Below are positions 9,145 through 17,117 of a DNA stretch of 64,000 nt, in pieces; position 1 is the first letter of the stretch, and the number at the start of each line of letters is the position of its first letter. Both the position numbers and the translations under genes were made by a program. The DNA comes from Gammaproteobacteria bacterium (GTDB taxonomy: Bacteria; Pseudomonadota; Gammaproteobacteria; SZUA-152). A model generated the notes under the pieces. The model saw nothing but the letters and a program-made list of their open reading frames with translations, had not been told where the DNA came from and made no database searches. The stretch spans positions 20,743 to 84,742 of the forward strand of contig JAOUJW010000022.1 in the NCBI GenBank assembly GCA_029882975.1, written 5' to 3'.

Positions 9145-10368
9145 ATGTCACAGGAAATATTAAGAAAGCACGCCGAACAATTTGCTGAAGGTTCCTCGTT
9201 TCTTTGGCTGTTGCGGGAACTGGCTTTACGTTCACCCAATTACAATATTCACGATCTGGCTGAGTTAGATGAACGTATCGAAGCCCACCTGGACGGATTG
9301 CGCGCGGCAGGTACTATTGCCTGGGAGATTTGCGAAGAAGAGTTGGCTTGGGAAGAGGCCGGAGAGGTATTTACCGCGGCCGCCGTAGCCTATTCGATTC
9401 AAGACGACAAAGCTATCGATCGGGTACTGCAAGTCGCTACTCAATCAGTGGTTTTATCCAAGGGTATGTCATCGGCATTGGCCTGGATGGGCAAAGAGGC
9501 ATCCATGCCTTATATCGAATCCATGATTCAGTCCGAAGAGTCCATAATTAAACGTATGGGAGTGTCGGCCGCTTCCATACAGCGAATTGATTTGGGTGAA
9601 AAATTAAATAAACTCATAGAAAACGGTGACCCCATTGTTGCCGGTCGGGCAATCAAAGCAGTGGGCGAATTGGGGCGAGTGGATCTGCTTGATGCGTGTC
9701 TTGCCAATTTGCAACACGAGGATCCCTATCAACGATATTGGGCAGCCTGGTCTTCAACCTTATTGGGGGATCGTTCCAAACCGATTGCTGTTTTAAGTAA
9801 GTTTGATCAAATGGAACCCTTGCACGCAGAGAGAGCTTGTGAATTGATGGGGCGCAGTATGAGCCTGGAAAAAGCGCAGGAATGGTTAAAAGTCTTGGCT
9901 GCGGAAGAACAGTATCGACGTTTGGCGGTGATATTTGCCGGTTCCGTAGGCACCCCCGTTCTGATACCCTGGTTGATCAATATGATGACTATAGAGGAAT
10001 TAAGTCGCGTAGCCGGTTCTGCGTTTACGGCCATCACCGGTGCAGATATTGTGGATAATCAACTGGCGGGTGACGTGCCCGATTTTGTAGCTGCCGAACC
10101 CAATGAAGATCCCAAGGACGAAAATGTGGCTATGGATGCGGATGAAGATCTGGCCTGGCCCGATGTAAACAAAGTCTCTCATTGGTGGGCCGAGCATAAG
10201 GGTAATTTCGATATGCATACCCGATATTTGTTTGGCTACCCTATAGAGAATAAAAATCTCGAAACCGTTCTGGCTGTTGCCAAACAGCCTCAGCGTTGGT
10301 CAGCCGCTATGGAATCCGCTTTATCCTCACCTCATCAACCCTTGATAGAAATTCGGACTCGTCAATAG
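9145..10368 (+). CDS. TIGR02270-family HEAT-like repeat protein, T6SS-associated
   Basis: A 407-residue, mostly helical acidic protein matching the TIGR02270 family commonly found in T6SS loci. The opening (FAEGSSFLWLLRE, then L-x-ELDERIEAHLDGL) is the family signature; residues about 60-300 form HEAT-like helical repeats of alternating Ala/Leu helices. The C-terminal part is acidic (DEDLAW) followed by WWxxHKG. Function is unknown; scaffold or effector handling is inferred from repeats and neighbours. It follows the DUF6484 gene after 109 AT-rich bases that could contain a promoter. It appears to be the last gene of the T6SS module. Confidence 0.8.
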   Translation: MSQEILRKHAEQFAEGSSFLWLLRELALRSPNYNIHDLAELDERIEAHLDGLRAAGTIAWEICEEELAWEEAGEVFTAAAVAYSIQDDKAIDRVLQVATQSVVLSKGMSSALAWMGKEASMPYIESMIQSEESIIKRMGVSAASIQRIDLGEKLNKLIENGDPIVAGRAIKAVGELGRVDLLDACLANLQHEDPYQRYWAAWSSTLLGDRSKPIAVLSKFDQMEPLHAERACELMGRSMSLEKAQEWLKVLAAEEQYRRLAVIFAGSVGTPVLIPWLINMMTIEELSRVAGSAFTAITGADIVDNQLAGDVPDFVAAEPNEDPKDENVAMDADEDLAWPDVNKVSHWWAEHKGNFDMHTRYLFGYPIENKNLETVLAVAKQPQRWSAAMESALSSPHQPLIEIRTRQ

Positions 10369-10491
10369 TAGAGCAGTGTTCAGAAACAAGATGGCTGAGA
10401 GTTGCTCGGTATTTGTTAGCCGGTATTTCGTGATTTATTCACCTGCTGCTACCCCCGGAATTTGTTAAGCTGGTGCTAGGCGACCTTGATT

Positions 10492-10506
10492 ATACGCTAA
10501 GCGTAT
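10492..10506. repeat. 15-base inverted repeat
   Basis: ATACGCTAAGCGTAT has perfect 7-base arms around one base, in the AT-rich gap between the TIGR02270 gene and the autotransporter gene. It could be an operator for the downstream gene; no T-run follows. Confidence 0.45.
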
Positions 10507-10576
10507 TAGTTGTAATGTGTTAATAACGTATTCATATAACCTGTGTTCACATCGACAATATTCATATAAACAAAGC

Positions 10577-10595
10577 CACCTCGATTTTCGAGGTG
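10577..10595. repeat. Hairpin upstream of autotransporter gene
   Basis: CACCTCGA-TTT-TCGAGGTG forms a perfect 8-base stem with a 3-base loop, followed by AAAAT on the + strand. It lies about 70 bases before the likely start, in the probable 5' untranslated region or promoter. It might be a terminator for the upstream module (in reverse it is preceded by an A-rich stretch) or a regulatory hairpin. Confidence 0.45.
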
Positions 10596-10654
10596 AAAAT
10601 AGTGGTATCATTGCTCAGTTAATTTGATAGCAAAATCAAGCTATTTTGGTTTTA

Positions 10655-10663
10655 GGGGGGGGG
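10655..10663 (+). repeat. Run of nine G at the ribosome-binding region of an outer-membrane gene
   Basis: Nine consecutive G (10655-10663) followed by AAG lie immediately before the preferred GTG start at 10667. The tract is in frame downstream of a possible TTG start at 10646, so slippage could shift either the ribosome-site spacing or the frame. Confidence 0.7.
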
Positions 10664-10666
10664 AAG

Positions 10667-12259
10667 GTGAAGCTATTTTTCATGCGGCATAATTGTCGCT
10701 CATATATTGCTCTCGCATTGGTGCTGTTTCTGGTAAGTTTTCAGGCACGTGCTGTTGTTACCATTCATGTAACGGCAACCACAGGCGTGCCGCTACCCAT
10801 TAACTTGACAACTACATTAGAGAGTTATATTGCGCCGGATATAACATTAATAACTTTTCCTGCCGGAGGAATAGTCGCCAAAACCTCGGCAACTACGCTC
10901 GAGTACACCCCCAACCCGGGATTTGTGGGTTCGGATTTTTTTGAATACACCGTATTAGATAGCAACAATTTACCTGAGGTAGGTGTTGTGAATATCCTGG
11001 TGGGTTCTCTCGAAAACGCAGGCTACACAGTATACGACGCTATTGGTCACATGCTTGATGATATTTGCAACCAGGACCCTCGACCAAGCAATGCTTGTGC
11101 GGAATGGACGGTTATTCAAAATCTCCCCGTGGAAGATCGTCGCGAGGTGTTGGGTAAACTGGCCCCGGATCAACTGGCGGCTCAGCTGCAACAGGGCAGT
11201 GAGCTGGTGCTGGATCAATTGGAAAGCGTCAGTCGACGTTTAGCGACTTTGCGCAAGGCTATGAAATACTCCAGTAGTGGCGCATTGACTTTTAAACATT
11301 ACGACGACGGCATACCCGACGTTTACGGTGAAGGCAGTCCAAAAATCGCCAATTTGGTCACAAGCCAGAGTGGAGGGGCCGCAAGCGGTGACAGTTTCCT
11401 GAGTCGATCACGTATGAGTTGGTACATTGATAATTCCAACCGCGGCGGATCGCAGAACCCCACTCTTCGGGAAGAAGGCTTTGATTTTCTCAGCCAAAAC
11501 TTTAACGGCGGTTTGGATCTGACTTTTGGTTCTGCCGGGGTGGCGGGTATTGCATTTGGCTACGGTAAATCGGAATTGGATTTATCATTTAATTCCGGGG
11601 AGTTGTTGTCTTCCGGGTTCAGTAATTCTCTTTACGGCAGTTTCTATATGACGCCAGGCAGTTATTTTGATGTTGTAATCAATAACGCTTTTATAAATTT
11701 GGAATCCAACCGTAACGCGAATTTTGGTTCCATTGTCGATGTGGCAGTAGGCAAAACCGATTCCTGGATGACGGCTTTAACTTTAGCGGTAGGTGTAGAA
11801 GCCAATTTGGGGCCGCTGACCATGTCCATAGAAAAGACGTTTAATTACGTAAAAACCACTATAGCTGCGTATGCGGAGAGCAGCGCTAATTTGAGTAACC
11901 CTCTGGTATTTGGGTTTGATGAACACATCAATGAGCAGGCGAAATCCGTTTTAACCTCCCGATTTTCCTACGCTCAGGGATTCCCCTGGGGTGCCGTTAA
12001 TCATCAACTGGATTTCTCCTACCACTATTTGTACAAAGGCGATGGCGAGCGTTTTTCAGGTTATTTGGTGGCGGCACCGGAAGCCGGTAGTTTTGTTTTC
12101 TCCAGTGACGCGGAAGACATGAATTATGCTCAAATAGGATACGGCGCCAATTTGCTATTTCCCGGCGGAACAATGGTTTACCTTCGCGTGGATACCACCC
12201 AACTGCGTAATAACTATCGGGACATTGGCAGCGCCCTGGGATTAAGAATGGAATTCTAA
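10667..12259 (+). CDS. Autotransporter-like outer-membrane beta-barrel protein with Ig-like N-terminal domain
   Basis: From GTG 10667 this is a 530-residue protein: a signal peptide ending near FQARA, then one Ig/cadherin-like domain (ATTLEYTPNPGFVGSDFFEY is a typical strand pattern), a helical segment with LAPDQLAAQLQQGSELVLDQ, and a C-terminal autotransporter-type barrel (about the last 280 residues) ending in phenylalanine, as outer-membrane proteins do. The very short passenger suggests display of one Ig-like domain and not a released factor. Start is uncertain: TTG 10646 and ATG 10682 are alternatives; 10682 also leaves a good signal peptide. The nine-G tract just upstream could make expression variable. 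It has no obvious operon partner. Confidence 0.8.
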   Translation: MKLFFMRHNCRSYIALALVLFLVSFQARAVVTIHVTATTGVPLPINLTTTLESYIAPDITLITFPAGGIVAKTSATTLEYTPNPGFVGSDFFEYTVLDSNNLPEVGVVNILVGSLENAGYTVYDAIGHMLDDICNQDPRPSNACAEWTVIQNLPVEDRREVLGKLAPDQLAAQLQQGSELVLDQLESVSRRLATLRKAMKYSSSGALTFKHYDDGIPDVYGEGSPKIANLVTSQSGGAASGDSFLSRSRMSWYIDNSNRGGSQNPTLREEGFDFLSQNFNGGLDLTFGSAGVAGIAFGYGKSELDLSFNSGELLSSGFSNSLYGSFYMTPGSYFDVVINNAFINLESNRNANFGSIVDVAVGKTDSWMTALTLAVGVEANLGPLTMSIEKTFNYVKTTIAAYAESSANLSNPLVFGFDEHINEQAKSVLTSRFSYAQGFPWGAVNHQLDFSYHYLYKGDGERFSGYLVAAPEAGSFVFSSDAEDMNYAQIGYGANLLFPGGTMVYLRVDTTQLRNNYRDIGSALGLRMEF

Positions 12260-12397
12260 AGCCTGGATTTATATCAGTAAAACAAAGACTTGCCTTTACA
12301 TTGCCGGCAAAGTACTGCCCGGGTTTGCCTGGGTTTATCTTAAGGACCTTGATTCAAGCACACGCCTGTCTATATCATTGCTTTCTTTTTCAGAGAC

Positions 12398-12420
12398 GCT
12401 TGGAACCCTGAGTTCCAAGC
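12398..12420. repeat. Perfect hairpin 31 bases upstream of cmoA
   Basis: GCTTGGAAC-CCTGA-GTTCCAAGC has a perfect 9-base stem and 5-base loop. No T-run follows on the + strand, so it is a weak terminator candidate; it lies in the cmoA leader and could affect its expression. Confidence 0.5.
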
Positions 12421-12451
12421 CCCTTGGTATTGTCATGAATCAAATAGTGTC

Positions 12452-13246
12452 ATGAGTAAGCAAAAGCAACCGGGCGAGGACAGGGTCTACGCTGCTCCCC
12501 GTGATATGATTGTGGATTTTGAGTTTGACGAGCGTGTAGCTCATGTGTTTTCCGATATGGTGCGCCGTTCCGTGCCTGCCTACCATACTATTTTAACCAT
12601 GACCGGTTTGTTGGCAGAACAATACGCTCAAGCGGACAGCTATTGTTACGATCTGGGGTGTTCTTTAGGAGCCGTTACGCTGGCCATGCGCAGCCGTATT
12701 TCCCAAACGGGCGTGATCATTGTCGGCGTGGACAATTCCCAGGCCATGATTCAAAAATGTCGGGAGCATATTGCTCGGTATGATCAAGACCAGGCGCAGG
12801 AAAATAGAGAAAATACACAGGTTCAGCTACTATGTGCCGATATTGAATCGGTACCCATCGACAATGCATCGGTAGTGGTTCTGAATCTAACCTTACAATT
12901 TATTCCTCCACAGCGACGATTGCAGATTTTGAAAAAAATCCATACAGGACTGCGTCCCGGTGGCATCGTGGTGATTACCGAAAAAGTCGTTTTTACGCAA
13001 ACCGAGGAACAACAGTTCCAAGAGCAAATGCACATCGCCTTCAAGAAAGCCAATGCGTATAGCGATTTGGAAATCAGTCAAAAACGACAGGCACTGGAAA
13101 ACGTATTGGTACCGGAAAGTCTCGACGTGCACCAACAGCGCTTAAAAGACGCCGGTTTTCATCAAGCCTATGTGTGTTGTCAGTGTTTTAATTTCGCCAC
13201 GATTGTCGGCATTAAATCCAGCGCCGGTATAAAATCCAGCGTATGA
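12452..13246 (+). CDS. cmoA: Carboxy-S-adenosyl-L-methionine synthase CmoA
   Basis: A 264-residue class I SAM-fold protein. CmoA converts SAM and prephenate to carboxy-SAM, the donor CmoB uses to make 5-carboxymethoxyuridine at tRNA wobble position 34. The DLGCSLGAVTL motif (about residues 65-75) replaces the ordinary methyltransferase motif I and is characteristic of CmoA; the opening segment (RVYAAPRDMIVDFEFDERVAHVFSDMV, quoted in part as DFEFDERVAHVFSDMV) is also diagnostic. Length is slightly above the usual 245-250, with a repeated IKSSAGIKSSV tail. It overlaps cmoB by four bases (ATGA), so the two are translationally coupled. Confidence 0.95.
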   Translation: MSKQKQPGEDRVYAAPRDMIVDFEFDERVAHVFSDMVRRSVPAYHTILTMTGLLAEQYAQADSYCYDLGCSLGAVTLAMRSRISQTGVIIVGVDNSQAMIQKCREHIARYDQDQAQENRENTQVQLLCADIESVPIDNASVVVLNLTLQFIPPQRRLQILKKIHTGLRPGGIVVITEKVVFTQTEEQQFQEQMHIAFKKANAYSDLEISQKRQALENVLVPESLDVHQQRLKDAGFHQAYVCCQCFNFATIVGIKSSAGIKSSV

Positions 13247-14205
13247 TGGATTACGAAAAATTTTTCACGGCTCTGGGCGAACCGGAGCTGCAATCCTGGG
13301 CAGAGTCCGTATTACCTCTGGCAGAACAAAAACTGCAATCTCACGGTGACGTACCGAAATGGGCGGATGCCATCCAGCAACTACCGTCGTTATCCCTGGA
13401 CGAATTAGAGCTAAACAACAGCGTCCGTTTGGGCCCCGCACTGGACAGCACGGATCCTCGCAAGGAAAGTTTGCAACAGCAATTGATGCACTTACATCCC
13501 TGGCGCAAAGGTCCCTTTGATTTATTTGGTGTTCACATAGACACCGAGTGGCGCTCCGACTGGAAGTGGGATAGGGTACGACATCATATTGCCGATTTAA
13601 AAGGGCGACGGGTATTGGATGTGGGTTGCGGTAACGGCTATCACTGCTGGCGCATGGCCGGTGCCGGCGCCAAAACCGTCATTGGCATAGATCCCACCCT
13701 GGTGTTTGTGATGCAGTATCAGGCCTTACAACACTATATCAACAGCTCCAGTGTGACCGTATTACCTCTGGGAATTGATGAGGTCCCTAAAGAGCCTTTA
13801 TTCGATACGGTGTTTTCCATGGGCGTGCTGTACCACCGTCGTTCGCCATTGGATCATTTACTGGAACTCAAGGCTTTGCTGCGCCCCGGCGGCCAATTGG
13901 TATTGGAAACCCTGGTCATCCAAGCGGGTGAGCAGGAGGTCTTAGTCCCTCAAGACCGATACGCCCAAATGCGCAATGTATGGTTTATTCCCAGTACACA
14001 GTTATTACAAGTCTGGCTGCGCCGCTGCGGCTACAACAATGTACGTTTAGCGGATGTCAATGTCACCAGCACAGAGGAACAACGCAGTACTGCATGGATG
14101 ACGTTTCAATCGTTGCAGGATTATTTGCAGCCACAAGATCATACCAAGACCGTGGAAGGGTATCCGGCACCGGTACGGGCTGTGGTGATTGCGGAGCGGG
14201 ATTGA
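13243..14205 (+). CDS. cmoB: tRNA U34 carboxymethyltransferase CmoB
   Basis: A 320-residue protein of normal CmoB length. CmoB transfers the carboxymethyl group from carboxy-SAM to 5-hydroxyuridine 34 in tRNA in the cytoplasm. Visible family signatures are LHPWRKGPF near residue 84, WRSDWKWDR, the nucleotide-binding VLDVGCGNGYHCWRM and VFSMGVLYHRRSPLDHL. The start overlaps the cmoA stop (ATGATG), making the pair an operon. The gene is intact. Downstream begins a stretch of small, mainly - strand genes. Confidence 0.95.
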   Translation: MMDYEKFFTALGEPELQSWAESVLPLAEQKLQSHGDVPKWADAIQQLPSLSLDELELNNSVRLGPALDSTDPRKESLQQQLMHLHPWRKGPFDLFGVHIDTEWRSDWKWDRVRHHIADLKGRRVLDVGCGNGYHCWRMAGAGAKTVIGIDPTLVFVMQYQALQHYINSSSVTVLPLGIDEVPKEPLFDTVFSMGVLYHRRSPLDHLLELKALLRPGGQLVLETLVIQAGEQEVLVPQDRYAQMRNVWFIPSTQLLQVWLRRCGYNNVRLADVNVTSTEEQRSTAWMTFQSLQDYLQPQDHTKTVEGYPAPVRAVVIAERD

Positions 14206-14303
14206 ACTATCAAACGGGGACATCAGATGGGTTCGCCAGTGTTGTGAAGCGAGTGGTTTGAGCCATTTGCTTAAGCTACGTGCAAGCTGTATAGGGCCAT
14301 TGT

Positions 14304-14320
14304 CCACCAATAGCGGACTC
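14304..14320. repeat. Dispersed short repeat, copy A
   Basis: CCACCAATAGCGGACTC shares the core CCAATAGCGGAC with copies near 19696 and 20247. It lies between the cmoB stop and the stop of the - strand gene at 14399, that is, 3' of that gene. Confidence 0.45.
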
Positions 14321-14398
14321 TTATAGAATAAAGTAATATTCAAATCATCGACGGACTTACTACTGCCCCCCTTGCTCTTAAAGCTGAACAAGTAAACA

Positions 14399-14581
14399 TC
14401 ATACCGCACTGATATTTTGTTTTTGAATATTTTCTAATTGCTCAATGATATCCTCTATGGCCATTATGTCGTGGTAATCGTCACCCATTTCTTCATCGTC
14501 ACGGTCTGTTAACTCTTTGAGATGTCTTCTTAATGAAATTAGCACGTAGTTAAGCTGCTTTGGGCTAAGGTCTATATTCAT
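14399..14581 (-). CDS. Small acidic hypothetical protein
   Basis: A 60-residue acidic, probably helical protein (a DRDDEEMGDDYHD core between two Leu-rich helices). No signal peptide or membrane segment; family not recognised. The ATG is preceded on the - strand by AGAGAG at suitable spacing. The size and acidity are compatible with an antitoxin or immunity protein, but no partner is identified, so this is only a suggestion. Confidence 0.55.
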   Translation of the reverse strand: MNIDLSPKQLNYVLISLRRHLKELTDRDDEEMGDDYHDIMAIEDIIEQLENIQKQNISAV

Positions 14582-14762
14582 ATTTTCTCTCTGATTTTGT
14601 TATTTTCCAAATACGTCTGAACTTGCTTTTTCAAAATTAATCAATGCAACAAGTTCCAGGAATGCCCTGACGGTTTTTTCGCTTTTTACGGTTAAGGTGC
14701 AATGTCCCGGTGGCTTCCGTCATAGACAAGTTCCAATCCTGCCGGGATGGATTGACCGTGTT

Positions 14763-15158
14763 CTATTTTCCACCAAAATTGTTTCTAACATTGGAGTAGG
14801 TGTTTTTGTATGCTTTTTTCGCAGAGCCGGTCATCGGTCCTGGACCAATCCAAACAAAAGATTTAGGAAACATTTTTTTGATAAACATTGATAAACCTTG
14901 GCCGGGTTTTACGGTAAAACTATCCAGGTCTTGCTCCTCGATCCTACCTTCTTGTGTATCTACCCCTATATCAAACCATCGTAAATAATCTGCTCCTGGG
15001 GCGTTTTTCCCTCCGGAACGAATTGAATCTTCGTTCAATGCTACATCAGTCGACCACAATATCGTTCCAGGAACAATGTTTTTCGATTAGATATATGCAA
15101 GCACTTCGTCTGTCGAATATATCTCTCTAGAAGCACGATCTGTTGCCGGATCTCCCAT
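14763..15158 (-). pseudogene. Hypothetical gene interrupted by an in-frame TAA
   Basis: Read on the - strand, ATG at 15158 has an excellent AGGAGGG ribosome site and opens a frame of 23 codons that stops at TAA (15089-15087). The same frame then continues without further stops for 108 codons to 14763. The continuation starts with SKNIVPGTILWSTDVALNED and holds FVWIGPGPMTGSAKKAYKNT near the end. A TTG at 15059 could restart translation, giving 98 residues. The simplest reading is a 131-residue gene with one nonsense change; the family is not recognised. A sequencing error or an internal TTG start would be alternatives. Confidence 0.55.
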
Positions 15159-15500
15159 TTTCCCTCCTTAGCTTAACGACTAAAAACTAGTTGTTTATTT
15201 TCCATGGTTGCTACTGGAAACGATTATTTGAGTTTCTTACTTTATAACAGCTCACAGGCTATACTTTCAAATTCGAAAACGGAAATTGAGCTTATAGACA
15301 GATGGTGTCAGTGGAAAAACTGGAGGCCTGGGAAGGCTGGCTAAAATATATACAGTCGAGGGTGTCGGTCTCTCGTTACATTTGTAGGTTAATGTTAGCG
15401 CAAAAAATCAGGGGCAGATTTATAACAGTGGAAACACAGCGGCAACCAAGAAGTTCACACCCTTTGGTCCGACCCCAACGCTCTCTTATGCGCTACAAAA
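15159..15500. other. Gene-free stretch with repeat-like fragments
   Basis: No gene is supported. A + strand frame at 15302-15562 lacks a ribosome site and overlaps the convincing - strand gene at 15501. The stretch holds AGGGGCAGATTTATAA at 15410-15425 and AAGTTCACACCCTTTGGTCC at 15450-15469 followed by GACCCC; both resemble intergenic repeat elements seen near REP-associated transposases, by memory only. Confidence 0.4.
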
Positions 15501-16217
15501 TCATCCATTGTGATTCTGAGGCAATTCATGTCCCGGTCGAGTTATCACTATTTGGGTGCTAAACAGGCCATTATCGCTCTTTACTTGAATTTGGCCGGAA
15601 GATTGTTGCCAACCTAGTCTGGAAGGAAAATCTTGGATGAATTTATCCATAGTTTCTTTCGATTCATGGTTGAAATTCAAAAAGCATAGTGTGCTGCGAC
15701 ACTCCGTAGAACCGACCGTGGTGCCGGGAAATGTATCGCTGCTCACAATCGATAGAATAGCACTGCTCGCCGAATCGCTCCAATTTGGGTCACGATCCTG
15801 GTTTTCAAATTCATCTATTAAATTATCGAAACGTTGCTGGATTTGTAATTGTTCTTCTTCTTGTGTTTGGGTAGGTGCCAGCGCTGTTTTAACCGTGCTT
15901 TCTGACTTAGCTGAATAGGATACAAGGTCTTGAGTTTTCGGTAGCGAGTCAATCAGTGAACGTATTTGCTCTAACGAATGATTTGTTCTGGCTTGCAGTT
16001 CCATCATTTGATCGGTCAACTGATCTTGTTTCTCTGCTATCGCTAAGTAGTGTTCATTGTTACCTCCATTTTCCAACGAATAGCCGGTGTTAGAGGGCGC
16101 GGCGTGCTGTGAAGGCACGACGCTTTGTGAATTCTCTTGGGAGAAAAGCACACCTAATGTCACCAGTGAGACAACAAAAGCGGCTATCGAAAGGTAAGAA
16201 ACGAAAGAACGCGACAT
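15501..16217 (-). CDS. Hypothetical membrane-anchored periplasmic protein
   Basis: A 238-residue protein with one N-terminal membrane segment (about residues 8-25, YLSIAAFVVSLVTLGVLF), then a polar linker, a coiled-coil-like stretch (about 60-85, QDQLTDQMMELQARTN) and a C-terminal globular part with two cysteines (ECRSTLCFLNF), possibly a disulfide. The ATG has AGGGAG upstream. The C-terminal pattern resembles widespread unnamed gammaproteobacterial proteins, but no function is known. It lies 22 bases downstream of the 16240 gene on the same strand, so the two are probably co-transcribed. Confidence 0.7.
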   Translation of the reverse strand: MSRSFVSYLSIAAFVVSLVTLGVLFSQENSQSVVPSQHAAPSNTGYSLENGGNNEHYLAIAEKQDQLTDQMMELQARTNHSLEQIRSLIDSLPKTQDLVSYSAKSESTVKTALAPTQTQEEEQLQIQQRFDNLIDEFENQDRDPNWSDSASSAILSIVSSDTFPGTTVGSTECRSTLCFLNFNHESKETMDKFIQDFPSRLGWQQSSGQIQVKSDNGLFSTQIVITRPGHELPQNHNG

Positions 16218-16239
16218 TGGGTGATACTCCCTTTATTGC

Positions 16240-16683
16240 TTAATTGTAGCGATATTGAACAATACGGTGTGAATAAGGAACATTGCATTTAATATAAACG
16301 CTTCCATTCAATGGGATGCTGAGACCTGAAAAGCCAATATACTTAGTTCCCGTACCACTCGTACTTGCGCTTGTAAAGGCATATAGGCTTCCGCTTTGGT
16401 ACTGGCTGTACGCGGTACAGGAAGTATCAGCGCTTGTGTTATCCACCACCGTCATTGTTAGATTCAGTGTTTCAGCGGCAAATACTTCCCTTTGGACCGG
16501 ACAATATACTTCAGTATTAGTGTTGTATGAAACGATCTGACCGCTCCACTTTTGTACATTGACCTGATCTTCATTTAACGCTTCACATTCAGATCCCACA
16601 CTGACACCAGCAGAAGTAGCGTGAGAAGCAAATGCGTAAAGGAAAAAGGAACAAAAATATACTGCTCGGGAAAAAAGAGTCAT
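16240..16683 (-). CDS. Hypothetical secreted protein
   Basis: A 147-residue protein with a clear signal peptide (cleavage probably after ASHA) and a Ser/Thr/Tyr-rich mature part with four cysteines at likely disulfide spacing. The mature part looks beta-rich. ATG is preceded by AAGGAG. The family is not recognised; similar small secreted proteins occur in myxobacteria and gammaproteobacteria. It is probably the first gene of a two-gene unit with the downstream membrane-anchored protein. Confidence 0.7.
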   Translation of the reverse strand: MTLFSRAVYFCSFFLYAFASHATSAGVSVGSECEALNEDQVNVQKWSGQIVSYNTNTEVYCPVQREVFAAETLNLTMTVVDNTSADTSCTAYSQYQSGSLYAFTSASTSGTGTKYIGFSGLSIPLNGSVYIKCNVPYSHRIVQYRYN

Positions 16684-17117
16684 TGATTATCTCCTTATAG
16701 AATGTAAATAACCACAATCATTGCGTCACTATGAAATAGTATAGTAATTATACGGTTTTAGAACTGTTGTTTTCGACAGGGTGTGTCTCTGATCGGAGAC
16801 AAACAGAAATAATGAGACAGAAAAACCGAGGATGTTGAGTATTTCACAAACCTATGTACAGGTTGCGTGACCTCTGATATTTAGTCCACTCTATCATATC
16901 ACTGGAGGTCCTTTTGGGACTCGTTATCCAGGGGTAACGGGTACGAGGCTGAAAACAACGATGCGTAGGGTCTGTTGTCGGCCAAAAGCCAATTTCATAT
17001 GTTTAAATAGTTAATTATTATGCGGTAGTTTCGCATAGTAAGTAAGTATCTAAATAGATGCTATGCTATTCAAATACCAACTCACCCTACGTCGTTATTC
17101 ACTATAAAGGTGCTAAC
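16684..17117. other. Divergent intergenic region
   Basis: 434 AT-rich bases between the - strand gene at 16240 and the + strand TPR gene. It must hold promoters for both directions, but I cannot place them with confidence. A weak inverted repeat (GTTA...TAAC around 16922-16938) is present. No gene or RNA is recognised. Confidence 0.4.

Noticed and set aside
10646..10666. TTG 10646 as the autotransporter start
   Set aside because: It would put a poly-Gly stretch before the signal peptide; kept only as an alternative because of the G tract.
15302..15562. + strand frame of 86 codons
   Set aside because: No ribosome site, unprotein-like composition, repeat fragments inside and overlap with the well-supported - strand gene at 15501.
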